In this document: piece after piece, positions 45,761 to 54,514 of the stretch | Numbering within the stretch: position 1 is the stretch's first letter | Layout of the letters: each line of letters starts with the position of its first letter | DNA from: Pseudoalteromonas apostichopi | GTDB lineage: Bacteria; Pseudomonadota; Gammaproteobacteria; Enterobacterales; Alteromonadaceae | Assembly: GCF_030297135.1 (NCBI RefSeq) | Contig: NZ_AP028065.1 | Span: forward strand, 3,286,001 to 3,350,000 | DNA: 64,000 bases | Reading direction: 5' to 3' | Made by a program: the position numbers and the translations under genes | The notes under the pieces: generated by a model | Database searches by the model: none | What the model saw: only the letters and a program-made list of their open reading frames with translations | Told to the model about the DNA's origin: nothing

Positions 45761-47254
45761 CTAAGGCGTATATCGCTTCAGTTTTTTAATACTTTGCACT
45801 AAGAATGGAATATCTAATCCTTGTTCAATTGCAAAGCCTTGTGCTGCTGAAATATTTTTAAAATTACCATCAGAATCAATCAGGGTGATTCGGTCTTTTT
45901 TAAATGCGATAAATACATTTTGCGAGTAGTTTACGCCAGTGTCATCATGACGTTTATATAGGTTACTACCTAACATGGTTTGTTTAGCTAATGTTTTGCA
46001 GCCAAGGTAGTGACCAACGCTGGTGGCGATAATATCGCTTGGTTGAATAAGCCCATCGGTTTGTACAACTTTTTTATCTGAGCTGTATAGACGTGAGGCT
46101 GTGACAATGCCATTGCTTTCTTTAGCAAGGCTAAAAGCAAATACGGCATTGGCAGATTCGCGAGTTTGTGTTGCAGCATCTGCACGTACTAAACGTACCG
46201 CAGGGTTTTGATCGTCGTTATTAATAAATTCGAATTGTTCAAAACCATTAATTTGAATTGAGCGATTATCAGTAAGCCACACAGGTAGTTGCTGCTTGTC
46301 TAGAATAGGTGCTTTGTAAAATGCTGGTAGGCCATACACTAAACTAAATAAAGTATCTTCGGCTTCAACAGGCTGTAAGAACAAATCGGTTTTACGCAGT
46401 GCCGGCTCAGTGGCAACATATTTCTCAAGTTCAGTATTGTTTTCAAATACTAAAATATCGATAGTAGCACTCGACTCAGCCTTACACTCGGCAAGTGGGG
46501 CCGGTGCTAAGTAATTAATATTATGTGGGTCTAGCCTAACATCGTGAGCTTCTTTATAGCTTTCGATATCAAGTAAATCATTTTTTGCTAATAAGCTTTT
46601 TGCTGTTGTTGGGTATGACAATGGCAATACATTATCTTGCTTAGTAATATCAAATTTTAAGTTAGCGTCAGCCCAAATATGAATACTGTGGCTTAATGCA
46701 AAGCACACTAAGATAGTGCTGGTTGCATAGCGCGGGAATTTATATTGCTTTAAACGCGCCAAATGGTGCCAAGTATAGTTACTGACTAATAATTGAAACG
46801 CTAAAATTAGCAGAACAATACCGCCTGCAAGAATCGTTGTTAAAGCGGGTGAGCTTGTTAAACGGTGCCACAATAAAGAAACTATCTCTGGTAGGGCAGA
46901 AGTATTGAGGTGATAACCCAAGTTGAAATACACATAGGCATCAAGCGTTAAGAATGATGCCCCAAGTGTTGCGATAATTGCTGCCATCCCTCTAATATGC
47001 CGAGGGTATGGAAACACTAAGCTTAATGGAAATATCGTTAAAACAAAGGCAATAAAAGTAATAAAGCTCGTGTGACTTAACCAAGTCACGAGCATGTAAA
47101 CATAGCCTATAAAAGTGGTTGGTGCACTGTCTGCGACTAAGTAGCTTAAGCTAATAAATAGCACTAAACCTATGTTAGCAAAAGTGAACCAATGGCCCCA
47201 ACTTAAAAGCTGACTTACTTTTGAAGAAAACTGACTTTGTTGCGATAAATTCAT
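45761..47254 (-). CDS. yejM: Shortened YejM/PbgA-like membrane protein (DUF3413)
   Basis: A 497-residue protein whose N-terminal five-helix membrane domain (about 20-185) matches DUF3413 of E. coli YejM, the essential LPS-level sensor. The periplasmic part is shorter than the 586-residue E. coli protein. Where sulfatase-like proteins have the metal-site start (VLLIVVD), it reads IDILVFENNTE at about 265-275, and roughly 90 residues from the middle of the domain appear absent. Segments SLVYGLPAFY and the C-terminal ITLIDSDGNFKNISAA still align by eye. Position next to yejL and yejK supports orthology. The name is by context. Confidence 0.8.
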   Translation of the reverse strand: MNLSQQSQFSSKVSQLLSWGHWFTFANIGLVLFISLSYLVADSAPTTFIGYVYMLVTWLSHTSFITFIAFVLTIFPLSLVFPYPRHIRGMAAIIATLGASFLTLDAYVYFNLGYHLNTSALPEIVSLLWHRLTSSPALTTILAGGIVLLILAFQLLVSNYTWHHLARLKQYKFPRYATSTILVCFALSHSIHIWADANLKFDITKQDNVLPLSYPTTAKSLLAKNDLLDIESYKEAHDVRLDPHNINYLAPAPLAECKAESSATIDILVFENNTELEKYVATEPALRKTDLFLQPVEAEDTLFSLVYGLPAFYKAPILDKQQLPVWLTDNRSIQINGFEQFEFINNDDQNPAVRLVRADAATQTRESANAVFAFSLAKESNGIVTASRLYSSDKKVVQTDGLIQPSDIIATSVGHYLGCKTLAKQTMLGSNLYKRHDDTGVNYSQNVFIAFKKDRITLIDSDGNFKNISAAQGFAIEQGLDIPFLVQSIKKLKRYTP

Positions 47255-47259
47255 AAATC

Positions 47260-47472
47260 TTATTTAACCGACTGTGCTAATGCTTTGGCAAAGTTGTCGG
47301 CAACAGCTTGTCTTTTCTCTGATGGTACATGCTCTTTTAAAATATGCGTGATAGAATTTCCTAAACACATAAGGCTTAAATCAACAGGCGCTTTGTGCTC
47401 TGTTAGTACATCAATCAGCTGATCAACGATTTGTTCTACTTGCTCATTAGAATATTTTGATATGATAGGCAT
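47260..47472 (-). CDS. yejL: YejL family protein (DUF1414)
   Basis: A 70-residue helical protein of the YejL family (SNEQVEQIVDQLIDVLTEHK, DLSLMCLGNSITHIL). Function unknown. It precedes yejM by 5 bases and is divergent from yejK, the same arrangement as in E. coli. Confidence 0.92.
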   Translation of the reverse strand: MPIISKYSNEQVEQIVDQLIDVLTEHKAPVDLSLMCLGNSITHILKEHVPSEKRQAVADNFAKALAQSVK

Positions 47473-47535
47473 CAGTTGGTTCGATAAAAAGAGTTATATT
47501 CCCGTATTTTAACACCAGAGGCGTGAAAAACAAAG

Positions 47536-48552
47536 ATGACAATAGATGTTAAAAAATTAGTCGTTCATTATGTAGACAAAAAAGATGACGATACAGATAT
47601 TCATTTACGCAATGATGAGATGGTTGTTAACGATAAAGTAGCCGTTTTTATTGAGCAGCTACACCATGCATATAATGGTAAGCCAGGTAAAGGCTACTGT
47701 GCATTCAGCGGCGAGAAAAACAGCATTGTTGCTTCAGCAATGCAAAGTTACCGTAACAATGAACTAGGCTTTTGGCACATGACAGAGCAAGCAACGAATG
47801 TGCTTAAAGAAGAGTTAAATAAGTATGCTTTTAACGAAACGGGTTATTTAGTTTTTTGCCATTATCAATATGTGGCAAGTGACTTCTTGTTAATTGCTAT
47901 GATCAATATTAAAGAGCATTATTCAATTACTTCTGAGCTTGATCTAGCATCATCACGCCACTTAGATATTTCGCGTATGCAACTAGCTGCACGTGTAGAT
48001 TTAACTGCGTGGGATACACAACCAGAAGATAACCGCTATGTGTCGTTTATTAAAGGTCGTGCGGGTCGTAAAGTTGCTGACTTCTTTTTAGACTTTTTAG
48101 GCTGCGAAGAGGGCATTGATCCTAAACAGCAAAGCCAAGTCATGTTAAATGCTGTAGAAGATTACTTATCTGAGCAACAATACGATAAGTCAGAGAAAGA
48201 CGAGCTACGCAAGCAAGTATTTGATTACTGTAATGATTGCGTGACAACAGGTGAAGATGCCAACGTTAAAGAACTTTCTGCAACCTTATCGAAAAATGAA
48301 GACAGTCCATTTGACAGCTTTTGCCAAGAGCAAAGTTACGACTTAGAAGAGTCTTTCCCTGTTGATAAGAAAACAGTCACTAGTATGGTGAAGTTCTCAG
48401 GCATGGGCGGTGGTGTCAGCGTGAGCTTTGAACGTAAACACTTAGGTGAGCGTGTAATGTACAACGAGGCTACGGATACACTTGTGATCAAAGGTATTCC
48501 ACCTAACCTTAAAGACCAGCTACAGCGTTTTATGGAGCAGGAAGAGAGTTAA
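47536..48552 (+). CDS. yejK: Nucleoid-associated protein YejK (NdpA)
   Basis: A 338-residue DNA-binding nucleoid protein. Conserved stretches include FAYNGK-like HAYNGKPGKGYCAF, GYLVFCHYQYVASDFLLIAM, LDISRMQLAARVDLTAW, and YVSFIKGRAGRKVADFFLDF. Length matches E. coli NdpA (335). Divergent from yejL-yejM over 63 bases. Confidence 0.93.
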   Translation: MTIDVKKLVVHYVDKKDDDTDIHLRNDEMVVNDKVAVFIEQLHHAYNGKPGKGYCAFSGEKNSIVASAMQSYRNNELGFWHMTEQATNVLKEELNKYAFNETGYLVFCHYQYVASDFLLIAMINIKEHYSITSELDLASSRHLDISRMQLAARVDLTAWDTQPEDNRYVSFIKGRAGRKVADFFLDFLGCEEGIDPKQQSQVMLNAVEDYLSEQQYDKSEKDELRKQVFDYCNDCVTTGEDANVKELSATLSKNEDSPFDSFCQEQSYDLEESFPVDKKTVTSMVKFSGMGGGVSVSFERKHLGERVMYNEATDTLVIKGIPPNLKDQLQRFMEQEES

Positions 48553-48591
48553 TTTGACTCAACTTTAATATGAAGATAGATAACACTTTTT

Positions 48592-48615
48592 AGCCCAGCA
48601 CTAGCTGGGCTTTTT
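48592..48615 (+). terminator. Terminator after yejK
   Basis: AGCCCAGC and GCTGGGCT form a perfect 8-base stem around ACTA followed by TTTT. Confidence 0.88.
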
Positions 48616-48736
48616 ATTAATGAACAAAAACATTAGATAAGTTAGGTTTGATTTTCAATAACTTTGTTATTGATATATAGCTTAATTTTAATACACTAAA
48701 GGTACAAACTTCCCTATGGCTATGGAGAGTCATAAG

Positions 48737-49186
48737 ATGAAACTTGCTCAGCTAAATATAGCTCTTGCCAAATACCCATTGGATGCGCCAGAAATAAAAG
48801 ATTTTGTAGACAATCTCGATTTAATAAATGGCGTTGCTGAAAACAGTGCTGGATTTGTATGGCGATTAAAAGACGAATCAGGTGATGCTACCAATATTAA
48901 GTTATTTGATGATCCGAATATGATTATCAATATGTCTGTGTGGGAAAGCGTTGAAGATCTTAAAAATTTTATGTTTCGCACTCATCACAGAGATTTCATG
49001 CGTAGAAAAGCTGAATGGTTTCATCGCTTAGCTGAAGATAGTTATGTTTTATGGTGGATTGAAGATAAGCATATTCCAACCCCTCAAGAAGCATTAGAAA
49101 AGTTGCAATATCTTCGTACAAACGGTGACACACCTTATGCTTTTACATTTAAAAGTAATTTTACAGCTGAAGATTTAAGAGATTAA
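48737..49186 (+). CDS. DUF3291 family protein
   Basis: A 149-residue protein with the DUF3291 pattern: MKLAQLNIALAKYPLDAPEI, SAGFVWRLKDESGDAT, NMSVWESVEDLKNFMFRT and the tryptophan-rich VLWWIEDKHIPTPQEAL. The fold is probably an antibiotic-monooxygenase-like ferredoxin barrel. ATG 48737 is favoured by a GGAGAG ribosome-binding site; upstream ATGs at 48716 and 48722 lack this. First gene of a tight cassette with GNAT and cupin genes. Confidence 0.8.
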   Translation: MKLAQLNIALAKYPLDAPEIKDFVDNLDLINGVAENSAGFVWRLKDESGDATNIKLFDDPNMIINMSVWESVEDLKNFMFRTHHRDFMRRKAEWFHRLAEDSYVLWWIEDKHIPTPQEALEKLQYLRTNGDTPYAFTFKSNFTAEDLRD

Positions 49187-49708
49187 ATGAATCTTTCATT
49201 TAATACACAGAGACTAAACGTTATTGAATTAAACTCGAATGACACTAAGTCAGAGCGAACTACTTTAGTTAACGCTTTACCTGCGATATTAACACCTGCT
49301 GTAGTTGCAAACTTACCTAGTTATTTTCAGGGGGTAGATTCTATAGCTGCAGCTGAAAAGTGGCTGGCTAACATGCTTAACGAGTGCCGTCTATTAATGC
49401 TGCAATCTCAACATCAAGAAGTTATTGGGCTTTTATTTGTATATACCGAAAAGCATGATGCTCATATCGGTTATTTGTTAGCTGAGCAGTATTGGGGGCA
49501 GGGTCTTGCACTTGAGTTATTGCAGGGCTTTATAAACCTCGCTTGTACTCATTCATACTGGCGTAAGCTTATTGCTGGTGTTGATGAGTTAAATACACCA
49601 TCGATTAAGCTTTTAAAAAAATTGGCTTTTGAAGAACAAGCTTCAAAGGAAAATGGAATGTTATTTTATGAATTTGACTTACACAAAGATCGTTTCGGAG
49701 ATGAATAA
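49187..49708 (+). CDS. GNAT family acetyltransferase
   Basis: A 173-residue N-acetyltransferase of the RimJ/RimL type. The acetyl-CoA loop region reads IGYLLAEQYWGQGLALELLQ (about 98-117), followed by AGVDELNTPSIKLLKKLAFE. The ATG directly follows the preceding stop codon, so translation is coupled to the DUF3291 gene. Substrate unknown. Confidence 0.85.
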   Translation: MNLSFNTQRLNVIELNSNDTKSERTTLVNALPAILTPAVVANLPSYFQGVDSIAAAEKWLANMLNECRLLMLQSQHQEVIGLLFVYTEKHDAHIGYLLAEQYWGQGLALELLQGFINLACTHSYWRKLIAGVDELNTPSIKLLKKLAFEEQASKENGMLFYEFDLHKDRFGDE

Positions 49709-49710
49709 AT

Positions 49711-50076
49711 ATGACTTACAAACCAGTTAACTTTAAAGACAAGTTTTCTAAATTCACAGAGCATTGGTCTCCAAGGGTCATTGCTGAAATGAATGACTAT
49801 CAATTTAAACTCGCTAAAGTTGAAGGTGAATTTGTTTGGCATGATCACCCTGATACTGATGAAGTATTCATTGTTATTGAAGGCATGCTTGAAATTGAGT
49901 TTAGGGATGGCGTAGTGACTTTAGAAGCTGGTGAATTATTTGTAATTCCTAAGGGCGTTGAACATAAACCAAAGGCAGACACAGAATGTAAAATAATGCT
50001 TGTTGAACCTAAAGGGGTTGTAAATACAGGTAATGCAGGTGGGCAGTTGACCGCGGTTAATGATGTATGGGTGTAA
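49711..50076 (+). CDS. Cupin-domain protein
   Basis: A 121-residue single-domain cupin. Metal-site motif 1 is WHDHPDTDEVFIVIEG (about 46-61) and motif 2 is GELFVIPKGVEHKPKA (about 74-89), with the expected His and Glu residues. Possibly an isomerase, dioxygenase or sensor; not determinable. The start lies 2 bases after the GNAT gene. Confidence 0.87.
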   Translation: MTYKPVNFKDKFSKFTEHWSPRVIAEMNDYQFKLAKVEGEFVWHDHPDTDEVFIVIEGMLEIEFRDGVVTLEAGELFVIPKGVEHKPKADTECKIMLVEPKGVVNTGNAGGQLTAVNDVWV

Positions 50077-50229
50077 CGTCAGCTTAGGTGTTAGATTTAG
50101 AATCGTAAGAATTATATTCCTTGTATAAAACAGCCAATTTAGATCTCAACTTTTATAGCACTACAAACATATCGATATATTATGGCGCAAGTGTAATACC
50201 TAGTTTTTAACTTAAGTATGGAAAAAATA

Positions 50230-51114
50230 ATGACAATAACTGCATTTTTAGTTAACTCATTTACAGCAGAGGGAGCAGGTGGTAACCCTGCAGGCGTGGT
50301 ATTAAATGCTGACAATCTTTCAGATACAGAAAAATTGAAGATTGCAAAAGAAGTTGGCTTTTCAGAAACGGCTTTTGTAGAGCAAGATCATGAAGTTGAC
50401 TTTGCTGTATCATTTTTTACTACAACCGAAGAAGTTGATTTTTGTGGACACGCAACACTTGCGGTGTTTGCTACCTTATATGACCAAGGTATTTTAAACG
50501 CAGGTAATTACACTCAGCGAACAAAAGCGGGTTTGTTAGGTGTAACAATTGCCGAAGACGGGCAAATTACCATGGAGCAAGCCTTGCCAAATTATCTTGG
50601 CAACTTAGCTTATGGTGACTTTGTAAACTTACTAGGGCTTTGTGAAACAACATTCGCAGAAACAGGCTTGCCAATAGATGTAATAACTACAGGTTTACCG
50701 GATATTATTATCGCTGTGCCCAATGGCTACTTAGATAAAATCAATATCGATGAAGTTGCGCTTAGCGAGTTCTGCCAACAGCATAATGTAATTGGTGTTC
50801 ATGCCTTTGAATTATGTGAAGAGCAAAGTGAGCTGACCGCAAGTTGCCGTAACTTTGCGCCTTTGGTTGGTATACCCGAAGAGTCAGCAACCGGTAGCGC
50901 CAGTGGTGCGCTTGCATGCTACTTATCAAAGCATGTATTTGTACAGCAAGAAAATCATTTTAAGTTTGAACAAGGCCGAGCAATGGGGTGCAGTTCACAC
51001 ATTTCAGCCAGTGTTTATTCGAACGAGCAGGGTGTTTATAAGGTTCTTGTGGGCGGCTATGCAACTCACCTAGGTACACAAGATATTGTTATACCAATCA
51101 GCAATAATACTTAA
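50230..51114 (+). CDS. PhzF-family isomerase-like protein
   Basis: A 294-residue member of the PhzF/DapF-like fold: NSFTAEGAGGNPAGVVL, the acid of FSETAFV (probable catalytic Glu), EEVDFCGHATLAVF and PEESATGSASGALACYL. Substrate is unknown; phenazine synthesis is not implied. ATG 50230 gives the usual N-terminus, ATG 50218 is an alternative. The final residues and stop codon (51112-51114) lie inside repeat copy B (51091-51252), so the C-terminus was probably altered by insertion of the element. Confidence 0.87.
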   Translation: MTITAFLVNSFTAEGAGGNPAGVVLNADNLSDTEKLKIAKEVGFSETAFVEQDHEVDFAVSFFTTTEEVDFCGHATLAVFATLYDQGILNAGNYTQRTKAGLLGVTIAEDGQITMEQALPNYLGNLAYGDFVNLLGLCETTFAETGLPIDVITTGLPDIIIAVPNGYLDKINIDEVALSEFCQQHNVIGVHAFELCEEQSELTASCRNFAPLVGIPEESATGSASGALACYLSKHVFVQQENHFKFEQGRAMGCSSHISASVYSNEQGVYKVLVGGYATHLGTQDIVIPISNNT

Positions 51115-51252
51115 TCATTTTGAGGGATTAAACCTGTCGCTACCTGCGTTAAAAATTTCTGATTTAGAACAACTAAATAACGAAATTTTTGCCTTGCTAT
51201 CAACGAGGTTTCCTTGCCTCAAAATAGATCACTTAACTAAGCGAATTGGTAT
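51091..51252 (+). repeat. 162-bp dispersed palindromic repeat, copy B
   Basis: The ends carry an 8-base inverted repeat: ATACCAAT (51091-51098) and ATTGGTAT (51245-51252). Inner inverted pairs are ATTTTGAGG / CCTCAAAAT, AAAAATTTC / GAAATTTTT and ATTTAG / CTAAAT around AACAA at 51168-51172, so nearly the whole element can fold into one long hairpin. It begins inside the 3' end of the PhzF-like gene. No ORF inside. Identity to copy A (44967-45128) is about 88-89%. Confidence 0.85.
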
Positions 51253-51272
51253 TATTTAAAAACATTACACAC

Positions 51273-51304
51273 AAAAAAGCCGCGTTAAAAAACGCGGCTT
51301 TTTT
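51273..51304. terminator. Bidirectional terminator between phzF-like gene and rne
   Basis: A 14-base perfect stem, AAAAAAGCCGCGTT at 51273-51286 and its complement at 51291-51304, around AAAA, with T tracts both ways. Confidence 0.93.
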
Positions 51305-51319
51305 AGTTAAGCGACTAAA

Positions 51320-54300
51320 TTAATCAGCCGCTAAGGTTTTTGCCATATCAGCACTGGCTCTGCCAGCAGGTTTAATTGAACCTGCACGAAGGCCGCTATC
51401 TGGAATAGTTACACGTTTGTCATGTGCCATAGCCGCTGGCGTTGGCTCTGGCTCACTGTCAGTTACAGGCGTAGGTTTTGCCATTGCAGCGCTTGCTGAA
51501 CCTTTTACTAAAACTGTTTTCTCATTTTTAGCAGGTGCTTCAGCTTTTACTGGTTCTTCAGCTTGTACTGGTTCTTCAGCTTGTACTGGCTCTTCAGTTT
51601 GTACTGGCTCTTCAGCTTGTACTGGCTTTTGAGCTTTTACTGGCTCTTCAGCTTGTACTGGCTCTTCAGCTTGTACTGGCTCTTCAGCTTGTACTGGCTC
51701 TTCAGCTTGTACTGGCTCTTCAGCTTGTACTGGCTCTTCAGCTTTTACTGGTTCTTCAGCTTGTACTGGTTCTTCAGCTTGTACTGGCTCTTCAGCTTTT
51801 ACTGGTTCTTCAGCTTGTACTGGTTCTTCAGCTTGTACTGGTTCTTCAGCTTTTACTGGTTCTTCAGCTTTTACTGGTTCTTCAGCTTTTACTGGTTCTT
51901 CAGCTTTTACTGGTTCTTCAGCTTTTGCTGGTTCTTCAGCTTTTACTGGTTCTTCAGCTTTTAATGGCTCTTCAGCTTTTACTGGTTCTTCAGCTTTTAC
52001 TGGCTCTCCAGCTTGAGCTTGTTTAGCTTTTAGCTCAGCTTCATATTCAGCAGCAGCTTGATCAGCAACCGGAATGAATGCAGGAGCATCAGTTTTGTCA
52101 TCACTCGACTTCTCGTCTTGCTCAGGGCGACGACGACGTTGACCAGCAGCACGTAAGTGACGTGGTGAACGACGAGAACGAGTGCGAGGTTGCGCTTGCT
52201 CTTCGTCTGTTGATGCTTCAACAGATTCAATTTGCTCTGTTTGTTTAGGTTCAGCTTCTGTTTTAACTGGTTTAGCTTGAACTTTCTTTTCAGAATCTGA
52301 TTGTTCTGCTTGTTCAGTCTCAACAGCTACTGTTTCTTTTGCAGGCTTAGCTGGTTTCTCAGCTTTTGCAGCTTGCTCAACTGTTTCAGTTGTTTTTACT
52401 GTATTCGCATCATCTGCATGTTCATCCTGTACGCGAACTTTCTTGCGTAAGTTACGACGTTGGCGACGAACCTTAGGTTTAGTTTCCTTCGGTTGCTCTG
52501 CTTGCGTTTCTTGTGCAGTATCTTTTGTCGTTTGCTCTACATCATCATTACGTTTTTCATTACGTTTTCTGTTGTTAGAATTACGACGACGTTTGTTGCG
52601 ATTCTCGTTACCTTCTTTTTGCTCAGGCTTATTAGAAGTGTTTGTGTTTTCTTCTTTAGCTTGTGCATCATCTGGACGCTTATTGCGCGAATTACGACGA
52701 CGTTGATTGTTGCTACGGCGACGGTTGTCGTTGTTGCGACGATTATTGCTACGTCTTTGTGCTGCCTTTTTCTCTTCTTGCTCTTTTTCAGCTTCCTCTT
52801 CGGCATTACTGAATAATGATTTGAAGAATTTACCAATTGCAGCAAATAAACCACCTTCAGACTTTTTAGCCGCAGGAGTGGCTTGTTCAACTTTAGGCGC
52901 AGCTTGAGGAGCAGGTGTTGTAGGCATTACTACACCTTTTAGAACCGGCTCTTCACGAACTGGTGCTGAAGGCGCTTTAGCCATTTCAAATGCTTCTGGC
53001 TCAGGAGCAACAACTTGCTCGTAGCTTACTGTTTCGATTGTTTCGTCTTTACGTAAGCGAACTACTTCGTAATGAGGTGTTTCCATGTGTTGATTAGGAA
53101 TGATCACAACATCAACGTTATGGCGCTTTTCGATGCGCTGAACACTACGACGTTTTTCGTTTAATAGGTAAGCGGCAACAGCAACAGGCACTTGTGCATT
53201 TACTTGAGATGTGTTGTCTTTGATTGCTTCTTCTTCGATTAAACGAAGGATAGACAATGCAATTGACTCGTTAGAACGAATCGTACCTTGACCATTACAA
53301 CGAGGACATGGGCCTTGGCTTGCTTCACCTAATGAAGGGCGCAGACGTTGACGCGACATTTCAAGCAGGCCAAAGCGTGAGATCTTACCAATCTGTACAC
53401 GGGCACGGTCAGGGCGAGCAGCGTCTTTTAAACGGTTTTCAACTTCACGTTGATGGCGTGGTGGTGTCATATCGATAAAGTCGATAACAATAAGGCCACC
53501 TAAGTCACGTAAACGTAATTGACGGGCAATTTCGTCTGCGGCTTCTAAGTTGGTATTAAGTGCTGTTTCTTCAATATCACCGCCTTTAGTGGCTTTTGAT
53601 GAGTTGATATCGATAGACGTTAGCGCTTCAGTTGGGTCGATTACAATTGAACCACCTGATGGTAAGCGAACTTCACGTTGGAAAGCAGACTCAATTTGGC
53701 TTTCAATTTGGTAGTGAGTAAATAGTGGTACATCGCCCTGATAAAGCTTAACACGGCTCATGAAATCTGGACGGAAACGCTCAATATGCGCTTTCGCTTC
53801 TTCAAATACACGTGCTTTATCAATTAAAATTTCACCAATATCACGACGTAAATAGTCACGGATTGCGCGGAAAATTACGTTACTTTCTTGGTGAATTAGG
53901 AATGGAGCAGGGCCGCTATCAGCTGCTTGCTGAATTGCTTGCCAATGCACTAATAGTGCTTTTAAGTCGTAATCAAGTTCTTCAAATGATTTACCAACAC
54001 CTGCGGTACGAACAATTAAGCCCATGCCTTTAGGTAACTCTAAACGGCTTAGTGCTTCTTTAAGTTCAGTACGCTCATCACCTTCAATACGGCGGGAAAT
54101 ACCACCCGCACGAGGGTTGTTAGGCATAAGTACTAAATAACTACCTGCAACACTGATAAAAGTAGTTAACGCTGCGCCTTTTTGGCCACGTTCTTCTTTA
54201 TCAACTTGCACGATTACTTCTTGGCCTTCTTTGATCACGTCACGGATATTTGGACGACCTTGGAATGTATAGCCTTGTGGGAAGTAGGTGCGAGCTATTT

Positions 54301-54514
54301 CTTTAAGAGGAAGGAAACCGTGTCTTTCAGCACCATAATCAACAAAGGCTGCTTCTAGTGACGGTTCGATACGGGTAATTTTACCCTTGTAAATATTTGC
54401 TTTTTTTTGTTCGTGACCTGGGCTCTCTATGTCTAAATCATACAGGCGCTGGCCATCAACCAGTGCAACGCGCATTTCTTCTTGCTGCGTCGCATTGATT
54501 AGCATACGTTTCAT
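51320..54514 (-). CDS. rne: Ribonuclease E
   Basis: A 1064-residue endoribonuclease, the core of the RNA degradosome. S1 domain about 37-120; catalytic metal residues Asp302 (SIDINSS) and Asp345 (VIDFIDM); zinc-link cysteines Cys403/Cys406 (CPRCNGQG). Beyond residue 500 the scaffold region is disordered, with an amphipathic membrane helix (GGLFAAIGKFFKSLFS, about 570-585), arginine-rich RNA-binding parts (NNRRNNDNRRRSNNQRRRN), and 27 tandem hexapeptides of the type EEPVKA/EEPVQA at residues 836-997. The conserved C-terminal end follows. Upstream it has a long leader, as in autoregulated rne genes. Confidence 0.97.
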   Translation of the reverse strand: MKRMLINATQQEEMRVALVDGQRLYDLDIESPGHEQKKANIYKGKITRIEPSLEAAFVDYGAERHGFLPLKEIARTYFPQGYTFQGRPNIRDVIKEGQEVIVQVDKEERGQKGAALTTFISVAGSYLVLMPNNPRAGGISRRIEGDERTELKEALSRLELPKGMGLIVRTAGVGKSFEELDYDLKALLVHWQAIQQAADSGPAPFLIHQESNVIFRAIRDYLRRDIGEILIDKARVFEEAKAHIERFRPDFMSRVKLYQGDVPLFTHYQIESQIESAFQREVRLPSGGSIVIDPTEALTSIDINSSKATKGGDIEETALNTNLEAADEIARQLRLRDLGGLIVIDFIDMTPPRHQREVENRLKDAARPDRARVQIGKISRFGLLEMSRQRLRPSLGEASQGPCPRCNGQGTIRSNESIALSILRLIEEEAIKDNTSQVNAQVPVAVAAYLLNEKRRSVQRIEKRHNVDVVIIPNQHMETPHYEVVRLRKDETIETVSYEQVVAPEPEAFEMAKAPSAPVREEPVLKGVVMPTTPAPQAAPKVEQATPAAKKSEGGLFAAIGKFFKSLFSNAEEEAEKEQEEKKAAQRRSNNRRNNDNRRRSNNQRRRNSRNKRPDDAQAKEENTNTSNKPEQKEGNENRNKRRRNSNNRKRNEKRNDDVEQTTKDTAQETQAEQPKETKPKVRRQRRNLRKKVRVQDEHADDANTVKTTETVEQAAKAEKPAKPAKETVAVETEQAEQSDSEKKVQAKPVKTEAEPKQTEQIESVEASTDEEQAQPRTRSRRSPRHLRAAGQRRRRPEQDEKSSDDKTDAPAFIPVADQAAAEYEAELKAKQAQAGEPVKAEEPVKAEEPLKAEEPVKAEEPAKAEEPVKAEEPVKAEEPVKAEEPVKAEEPVQAEEPVQAEEPVKAEEPVQAEEPVQAEEPVKAEEPVQAEEPVQAEEPVQAEEPVQAEEPVQAEEPVKAQKPVQAEEPVQTEEPVQAEEPVQAEEPVKAEAPAKNEKTVLVKGSASAAMAKPTPVTDSEPEPTPAAMAHDKRVTIPDSGLRAGSIKPAGRASADMAKTLAAD
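51524..52009 (-). repeat. 18-bp tandem repeat array inside rne (27 units)
   Basis: Twenty-seven consecutive in-frame 18-base units encode EEPVKA or EEPVQA with a few variants (EEPLKA, EEPAKA, QKPVQA, EEPVQT, EAPAKN). Units at the centre are almost identical at the DNA level, a sign of recent expansion by slippage. The repeat creates long hydrophobic reading frames on the plus strand that are not genes. Confidence 0.95.

Noticed and set aside
51524..52009. Regular repeats resembling a CRISPR array
   Set aside because: The 18-bp units are contiguous without spacers and are in frame within rne.
51535..52026. Long leucine/valine- or phenylalanine/tryptophan-rich ORFs on the plus strand opposite rne
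   Set aside because: They are the antisense translation of the 18-bp tandem repeats and have no ribosome-binding site or similarity to real proteins.
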